41,818 bases of DNA, taken from NCBI GenBank assembly GCA_003344405.1, contig NOWV01000350.1, forward strand, positions 1 to 41,818, read 5' to 3'. Under the pieces are notes generated by a model, which was not told the DNA's origin, did not search any database, and saw nothing but the letters and a program-made list of their open reading frames with translations. This document shows positions 27,101 through 36,100 of the stretch, in pieces. The position numbers and the translations under genes are program-made. Every line of letters begins with the position of its first letter. The stretch's first letter is position 1. Source of the DNA: Trichoplax sp. H2 (taxonomy: Eukaryota; Placozoa; Uniplacotomia; Trichoplacea).

Positions 27101-30100
27101 TAATAAACTTTAGATGCAGCTTTTGTCTAAGAGAGCCTATTCGTTACTGTAATCTTTATGGCAATTGGAAGATCATTAGTTTTTATAGTCGTGTAGTGGT
27201 ACTGGATAGCAGTCAGGGAGGACAAACCTGACAGTATGCTCACATTATTAATTTTCTTGTGGTAGTTTTAATTTTTTCATTATAAATTTCAATTTATAGC
27301 AACTGTATGTAACGATCTTATAAGGAGGCTAACTTACTGATTTGATGACAATGACAGAGGACAAGGACATAGCTTGCAATCATTTGCTGTTCCAGTAGTT
27401 GCATTACCGTAAAACTTAGAGAGGCAAGTTTCACAGTTAAAGCCGGTAGTATTGTGTTTGCAGTTCTAAAAAGAAATATTAGTAATTGAATGATGATAGG
27501 GCGGCTTATTATGAGGATCATGCAAGATATATATTTCGAATTTACTTCAAATACGAAATCTTATATGGAGTCTTATTAAACGAAACATACAATACATTGT
27601 CCAGTTTCAGAGTTGCAATCGGTAGAATGACCATTACAGAAGCATGGAACGCATCTGCCGAAATAATTGCCTGTCGCTATCCGCCGATAACCTTTAGCAC
27701 AGTACTATCATGTAGTGTTTCAAAATGTTAATTAAAAATACACACAGAAATTATCCATGTTTCAGATATTAATCGTTTCACAATTATCGATATATTTATC
27801 CGGCGAAGACCTACCTCACACGATGTACCAGTATAACCTTGTGGACAATTGCAAACTTCCACAAACGAAGCCGCACTTGTATTTGTGACTTCATTGCTTA
27901 ATTCAGCCATTGCGACATCTCGAATACTATTAAAAAAGTTATAAGTAAAATTGAGGAATTAATTATTTAGGAAACGGCAGAATTTAATAAGCTATTACGC
28001 TTATACCTTGTACTTATCATTTCCGTCGATAAAACCCCAGAAATAAGAATAGCATCTATTTTTGCTAAAACAAACATTAGATCAGCTCGCCCAGCGATTT
28101 GTCCGTTTGATTTTCTCCAATTTTTCTATAGAGTAAGTATCATAAATAATATGTTATGGTTCCCTAAATTATGTTAATAATAAATTGACTATTTATCAAA
28201 GTAGATCTTACCTCTGTTAAAGGTATATCGTATCCGACATTCGTGATAGGAGCTCTTAGCTGGTTGTCAGTAAAAGTTAGAGTTTGTTGACTTCCCTAAT
28301 AGTAATAATTCAAATGACGCTTGTTTTACGGTGTTACCTTACCGTTAGGATAGTTCAACAAGTACAGTAGTAGCTTATATGGAAAATATTCATATTTGTA
28401 GCTCTAGGTAAGATGAGTAATGCCTTAACGAGGATATTATTTGTGATAAAATTATTAAATATTTGAATTTGATTGTTATTATGTGTAGACATTAGTAAGA
28501 TGATTTGAGTTCTAGATTCATAATTGAACTAGACAACATACATACTTAGATGAAAATTAAGTATGAGCAAGAGATTAAAAATATTTACAGATAGAAAAGC
28601 TACGTAAGGAACATTTCAGTTCGAGACGCCTCTCCTAGCATGGCAAAATGATAATACTATTGTTTATAAATTAGACGGTTCCTATACAAATTGGAATATT
28701 TGAGTTGAGTTGTGTGATGAAAATTTGTAGATATGTCTATGCTAATAAAATTTCTATCTTTACGTTACTTCACTGTGTGTGTTAAATGTTTAGTAAAAGG
28801 GCGTTTAAGTCAGTAGTTACTTATAGGCTTTTACTTTACATTTCCTTGTCGCAGAGTTGAAATTGTGACAGCTTAATTCAAAACTAATACGGACTCTACA
28901 AAAGATTTCAAACTGACTAGAGATTGTTGAACAATCGAAATTAGTTATACGCGTACCATTAACTCAACAGTAAGTAACTGGCCTGTTCCATTAGTTCTTG
29001 ACCGGTAGAAAATAGTGAAACTGAGCTCAGATCCATAGGATCCAACCTGCATGATTGTAATGGCAAGATTTAGATCGTATTAAACTATACATTATAAGTA
29101 CAGCAAAACAGCTACCAAAGGAAAATATGTAAGGCTTTACTTTATTGCCCAGGTATTCGTTTGGCAGATACCAATAATAATTTTGGATGGGTAAAGTATT
29201 AAATTTATCGAAAGTCAGATAAGCATCATTTTGGCTAATAGTAAGGTCACCATTTGCATACAATAAGCTCTTGTTCTTGTTACCAAACATGAAACCGTTT
29301 GAACTAAGAGTAAACCCACTACCAATCTAAAGGAGCGAATCAAAGTTTAAAGCAATCATTTTGTCAATCATTGGAATTATTATAATGTTGTTAAAAGTCA
29401 ACTTTTCATTTCTATAATACTACCCATAAGCTATAATTGTTCGCTTACTACTGTCAATGCTTTAGATGAAGGTGCACATGATGTTGATAAATTGAAGCAA
29501 AAACATTCATTACAACCATCTGTGTTGCTTTCCTGTAAATTGAAATAACCTTGCTTGCAAAACTGGCAGAGGTTCCCTTCAACGTTATTCTGAGCGAGTT
29601 AAATATGGAATAGATATACCTTTAGTCTTCAGTGTTACCAGATAAATAGGAGCTTAATTAATCTATTATAGTTTTATGCACATTATTATAGAATATTTAA
29701 CAATTTTGATATATCAATTACTTTGCAACGATCGCATATCCCCCCACTGTTCGGCCATGGAGATAAGCTTCCTCTTACATCACAAGGGGCTATAGTTTTG
29801 GTTAATATTTAAATGTATCTGAGTATTATCTAATTAATTAAGTTTTACAATCGTATAGTTTAAAAAGTTTAATAGGTCTAATATTAAGAGGGAATTTCTA
29901 TCATAATGCAGCATTATTCGCATTTTACCGCATACATTTTATTTTACAGGTATCACCAACTTGTCTGGGGTCGCCATAGTATCTCTCGCGACAACTATTA
30001 CACAACAAATTATGACCAACTTAAAGTTAAAGGTTTGCGATGTACAGTATGTAGCGACTATTTTATTCTACTGTAATAAATCAGTTCATCAGAATTACCG

Positions 30101-33100
30101 TCTTTAAGGTATATGACATCGTAATATAATATAATCTAGTCTAATATCAAAGTAGATATAATACAACATATAGCAAGGTGTAACCTTTCGCAATTTCTTC
30201 CTTCATATTCATTTGCGCAATTACTACATGTAGGTTTGCCATCGGTAGCCAAGAAGCATGTTGGACTAAATCTGTGATTATGATATATATCCTCCATTTA
30301 TTATCAGTACTTTAAAGTTTATAGCCTTTATAGGATTTAATTATGCCACATCCAGCTATAATTACTTAATTGTTAGGTTTATAGATAGTACCTATTAGAT
30401 GCTACAGTTAAAGGGCAAGGACACGATTGGCAAGCTTGTGGTGAACCATTAGTAGCATTTCCATAAAATCCCGGTTTACAGCGATCGCAATGATAACCAG
30501 TGGTATTATGCTGACAGTCCTATTTTAATACATAAGATTTTAGAAATATAATTTAATGTCATTTTAGTTAAATAATGTGATTACTACTAAATCAAGTTAC
30601 TTAAAAAGATTCAATTATGAATGAAAACATTCAATGTTACGATGGGTATTTGTCTAAGATATAACATTATTTCAATTTAATTCATCTCTAATTTCTTACA
30701 ATGCAAGCACCATTTCCACTGAAGTCACATGTTACGGCGTGATCATAACAGAAACAAGGTCCGCAGGTACCATTTTCGGTTCGTTTAAATCCTGCAGAAC
30801 ATTTCTAAATGTGTAAAGCAGATATTACTATTTTAGATCTAAATCCTTAGCTTTATATTAGGTTATGCAAAATATGTTACAAGAAAATGCATCTTCATGA
30901 TATAAAGAACTACTTAAATCCGATGTGGCAATTAAATTAAATATAACAATCATTTTCAAACCTCGCAAGATGTTCCTTCATATCCTAAAGGACATGTACA
31001 GTTTTCAGTCTCGGATGCTCTACCAAGACCAACATCAGTATCAGATAAGACTGTTAAGGAAACTTTCGCAATTCTTGTCGTGATCATTTTCGGCTGATGC
31101 GTAGCACGGATTAGAATAGCTCTTACATTGGATAAAATGTTTAAAAGTATTGCTCTAGTTGCAATAGACCCGTTGGTTAAGAACCAATATTGCTAAAATG
31201 AAATTTAAATAAAAATAAAACATTAACATTATGAAAATGATTTACAATTACCTCGACAATAAAAGGAAAGCATCACTATTCATTATAATTCGATACTATA
31301 ATTAATGATACATTTTTTCATCTAGCATAAAATTTTCGATAAAATACACAAATTAAATTTACTCACTTTGATAACGTTGTCTATATTAAATAAATCTAAA
31401 ATAACTCCGTTATAACTCAAATCACTATACGCATTTTATACTCTTAAGTAGGATCTTCAATCTACGAAAGCTATTTGATAATAACTGTTCTTCTAAGCAA
31501 TGTGAAGCAGCATTTTGAATTCTAAATCGCGTAAATATTTGCAAAGTAAAGTGATAATATTTTCTGAAGTCCAGATTTACTTTCTTACCTCTCTAATATT
31601 AACGGTATATGCCTTTGTATTCGGCCCAATATATTCTGGAAAAGCAGCTGTCAGATTATAGTAATCTCCCTTATATTAAAAAATTTATCATTAGGTACTT
31701 GTCTAAATGGAATGTATTACTCTAGTGTCTCGCTTTGTGTTGCATAATGAAATTTAAAATAAGAAAACTATTGATAATGAATTATTTCACATTGCATTTT
31801 ATTACAATAATTATGACTTCTGGGTAAGTAATGTTGTTATAAATCTGTTCAGCTCTGTAAGAAATTGTAAACTTCAGTGTGCCTCCGTACGATCCTAGCT
31901 GTAGTCATAGAAAAAATAGGAATAAAAATAGCATCATATATTGTATTTTATTAGTAGTATCTTAAAAAGTTTCTACAAAATCGAAATAGCTAATTTTATT
32001 GCCTTATTTCCTAAGAACTCGCTCGGTAGCCGCCAATAGTATGTCAGATTTTGAGGAACCAAACTCCATTCTTCGAATACTAACATCCTGATACTTGGAT
32101 TTACTTGTGGTCTGGCTAAGGGTGGTGTAAAACTGAGGTCACTGACGGTCAGCGTATAATTATGCGCGGAATAAATAAACTCGTTCAAAAGCTAAATAAT
32201 GAAATGTATGAAATTTTAATAATTGGAAAGGGTAATTGGCAAATGACATAAAAGTATAAGCATACCTGTCCCTTAAATAAATTGGAACTAGTGCAATCTG
32301 TAGACACTCCTCTACAGTAACAATTGGTACATCCCTTCGCTTTAAACTGAGCTAGATGAAATGTTCCAGATTTGCATTTATCGCATTTCGGCCCCTCTAC
32401 ATTAACCTGTAATATTCATAATCTTATAATCTTGGTAAAAATTACAAAAAAACTAGAGCTGACATAAATATATTGAGCCTAAAAGAAATAATTAATTCAC
32501 GATATAGAAAAAGTCAATTTAATGCTTAAGTTTATATCTACAAAATTTCTTAATATAGTTGAAAACTAAGCTAGATTTTTACCAGAGCCACTAACAAGTA
32601 CTTTACTAATTATTATACTTATTATGTTGCAATAAATCGTGGCATTCATTAATAGTTACTCACTAACCTTACAGTCACAAGCGCTTGTATTCACATTAAT
32701 TACGGGTGAGGTGCTACCGATTGTTGAACATTGAACTAGATTTGAAGAATTGCATTATTAATTAAATTATCTATTAAAACAGAATTCCATAAAGGCGTAT
32801 AATTTCATCGATATGTTGTTTAGTATTCCGATTTTAACTACTATAAGAAAATCCTAGTTGCATTCCTACTAACTTAATTTGCAGCGTTCGCCAGGAATAG
32901 TTGGATCACCCTCATATGGTAATACACATCTATTTTGATAGATATGCAATTAATTTAGCTCTTAACTCATGTAAAGTACATATATTTACACTGACAATAA
33001 TTAATATAGATAAGAAGATTTGCCATATATATTACATTTCACAAAATCTTCCATCGTATCCGTTAGGGCAATCGGTACAGTTAGCTTTTCCGTCACTAGC

Positions 33101-36100
33101 TAAAATACAGGTTTTGCTAAACCTATTTTGTTAATTTGAAAATATGTTTATACATTATTTTAATATGAGGTACAGCAATTGGAATAACGTATTATATGGT
33201 TTCCAATTGTATTCATATTTACTGATTTATAGAAATAGTTAAAGGGCAAGGGCATGGACTGCAATCAAATCTTGTGCCATTTTCAGCATCACCAAAGTAA
33301 CCAGGTTTACAAAATTCGCAGTGATCTCCAATGGTATTATGTGCACAATTCTTATTATGAAATATGTTAATAAAATATTTGATATCAGCCCTGTCTGTGT
33401 ATTGTTTTATTTCATTGCACAATTCAGATATATTTATTTTATATTATATTCTTCCAACAACAATTTATTCTTAACTAAATCAACGATCCATCGATACAGC
33501 AACGTAATTTTATAAGATCCAGAAATTGACAACTTTTACCTGACAGATTCCCGTAGTTAAATCGCATTGGCTAGCGTGGTTATTACATTGACAAGCGGGC
33601 ACACATCTTCTTACAGTTGGACCTTCTTGAAGCTGATAATATCCACTAGCACAATTCTGCACGGAGAATATTTTTAATTGCAATTTGATACATTAGTGAA
33701 GAAGAAATCTTTGAAATAAAAATAATTTCGGACGACTAAATTAATTTAATTTTACCTGGCATGATAGTCCGGTGTATCCAGTAGGACACTCGCACTTTTC
33801 AACTCTGTAAGCTCTTCTACTGTATGTGATTGCTGGCAAAGCGCTAGTTAATGAAAGCCTACTTATACTGAAACAAAATCCATAACAAAACGCTTAAATT
33901 TTATTTCAAATATTTTACTGAAATTATTTGCCTTTAGATATTATAATTATACTAATACTGTGCAAGCATGCAACATATATTTATATAAATTATGCTAAGG
34001 AATGCTTTAAAAATTTGATACTTAGATTACTGACATACGTCGTAGAAGTTGTACTTGAGGTAAAGGTACCCCGAATTCCAACGAAATCAAGGCTAGATAA
34101 AACTGCCAAGAATAAAGACCTTGATACGCTACTTCCGTTGATGACCTTCCAATAATTCTAGTTATAAATAATTCATTTAACTAAGTCAAATCTTTATTCA
34201 CTAGCTTTGTGAAATTGACATTCTTTTATCACTTACAAAAAAAAATGAAAACACCAATGTACAGAAATACTTATACTGTAGTTATAAATTTACAGTTTAT
34301 CCTCTACAGAAAGAATAAAGAATCCAGAGATGCTTCTGAAATTATCTAACCTGTTCTACTCGTACTTCAAAGCTGTTAATAATATTTGGCGCTGACATTT
34401 TTGAAAACTTATATGCAAGAAATATTCCATTGCCCTGAAATTAAAGCGAAAATAATTAGGGCTGTCTTCATAAAGGGACAAAAGTTGTATCATAATTAAT
34501 TCGTTATAATTTTTAATTTTGTAAATTCACTAACGCTGGCGATAATATCGTAAGTAGCATCAGGATTAACGGGTGCAGTTGCTCCAGAGCTCAAGGAATA
34601 CTGTATCGAAAATCTGGCAACTCCGCCATACGCCGTCAGCTGTAAGATCAATTGTATCCAATGTATTCAGAATTTGTAATTATCAAATTATAACAAATGA
34701 AACTCGACTCGGTAATATAATTTAAAATGAAGCCTATTGAAATTTAAATAACTAATTAGGCATTTAAATTCATGGTTTTTTAATTACCCAATTGCCGATG
34801 TATTGATCTGGCATTCTCCAGTAATATGTATCTGGAGGTAATGCATCAATATTTTGAGCGGTGATGCGTTCAGCAGCAGTATTGAAGGTATATTGGGTGG
34901 TATTAAGCTCAATCATTTGACTATTTACTATTGAAATACTGTTCCGCCCTCCAGCACCAATGATAGGCATAGCAACCTAGAGTCAATTTTTAAATATCAA
35001 TATGATGACACTCTGTCTTGGCCAGTTTGATTACAACCTTTAAATATGTTTCATGTTAGGCTGTCTTTAAAATGCTATCATAACGATATCAATTACTGGA
35101 TAAGAGTAAAATATTAATTATCAGCGATCAAACTTGGGCAAATTCACGAAATAAACGATAAATAATTGTCAAATTTAGATCAATGTCATAACTTAAAAAA
35201 GTTGTTAAGAACGAAGAATTACCTCTGATACATTGAGTAGTGAGCTTGAACACTCTGTGGTAGCTCCAAAACAAAAACATTTTTCGCATGCTTGACTGCT
35301 TGTAGCAATGTCATTAAATGTGCCATTAGAGCAGTTGTAGATGGTTGTGGAACCTAGAATTTAGAATAAAATGTAATGCTACTATAAAAATCTTTAAAAG
35401 TAATAGTTCAGTTGCAGCTACACTCTTGCTACCTGCCGCAAATATTAGATTTTATCTAATAGACTTTAACGGATAAGACATCAATATTACCTGCTACCAC
35501 CACCGCAGCACTTGGTGAATTCACGTTTATCATGGCCATTTTATTAATAGCATAACAAGTATACCTTCCCGTATTGCTTTCCGAAACGTTTCTAATGGTT
35601 AATGTCCCTACACCACTAATGGAAGTCATTTGAACGTAATCTGGTAAATTACCGCCGTCCCATGTCCAAGTTATAATCGGTGTTGGAGTTCCAATAGCAG
35701 TGCAACGTAAGTTGAGTGTTTGACCTGATGCTAGATCTTGGTTAGAAATAGGATTTTGAACGATGGTAGGTGGTGCTATTGAAATAAAATTTGGAGTCAT
35801 TGCGAATACTATAGAAACCCTGATCATTTATATTATACTTGAGTACGTGCCTTACGGCATCAGATAATATAAAGTAACATAGCCATCTATTTCAATACTA
35901 ACAACATCCAAGTTCATCAGAGCCATCCGAACAATCGCGAACGCCATCGCACTGATAAGCTAATAAAGTACACGGTATGGTAGAATTTTGGCAAGTAAAT
36001 TCGACAGATCTGCAAGTTCCTGGCTTATCAACTAATTAAATTTCAAAATTGAGAATTAATTACAAGCCAAAGAAAGACGTAGAATAGCAAACAATCGTGA

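Larger units (their letters stand above)
25923..27337 (-). other. Intron 38/39 (1,415 bp)
   Basis: The largest intron in the gene. It holds the palindrome (26378-26423), a short direct repeat and a transposase-like remnant (26459-26505), which suggests that an insertion enlarged it. Confidence 0.7.

Noticed and set aside
33928-34155. Plus-strand open frame opposite exon 14
   Set aside because: Antisense of the L4-1 closing exon, whose minus-strand reading is well supported.
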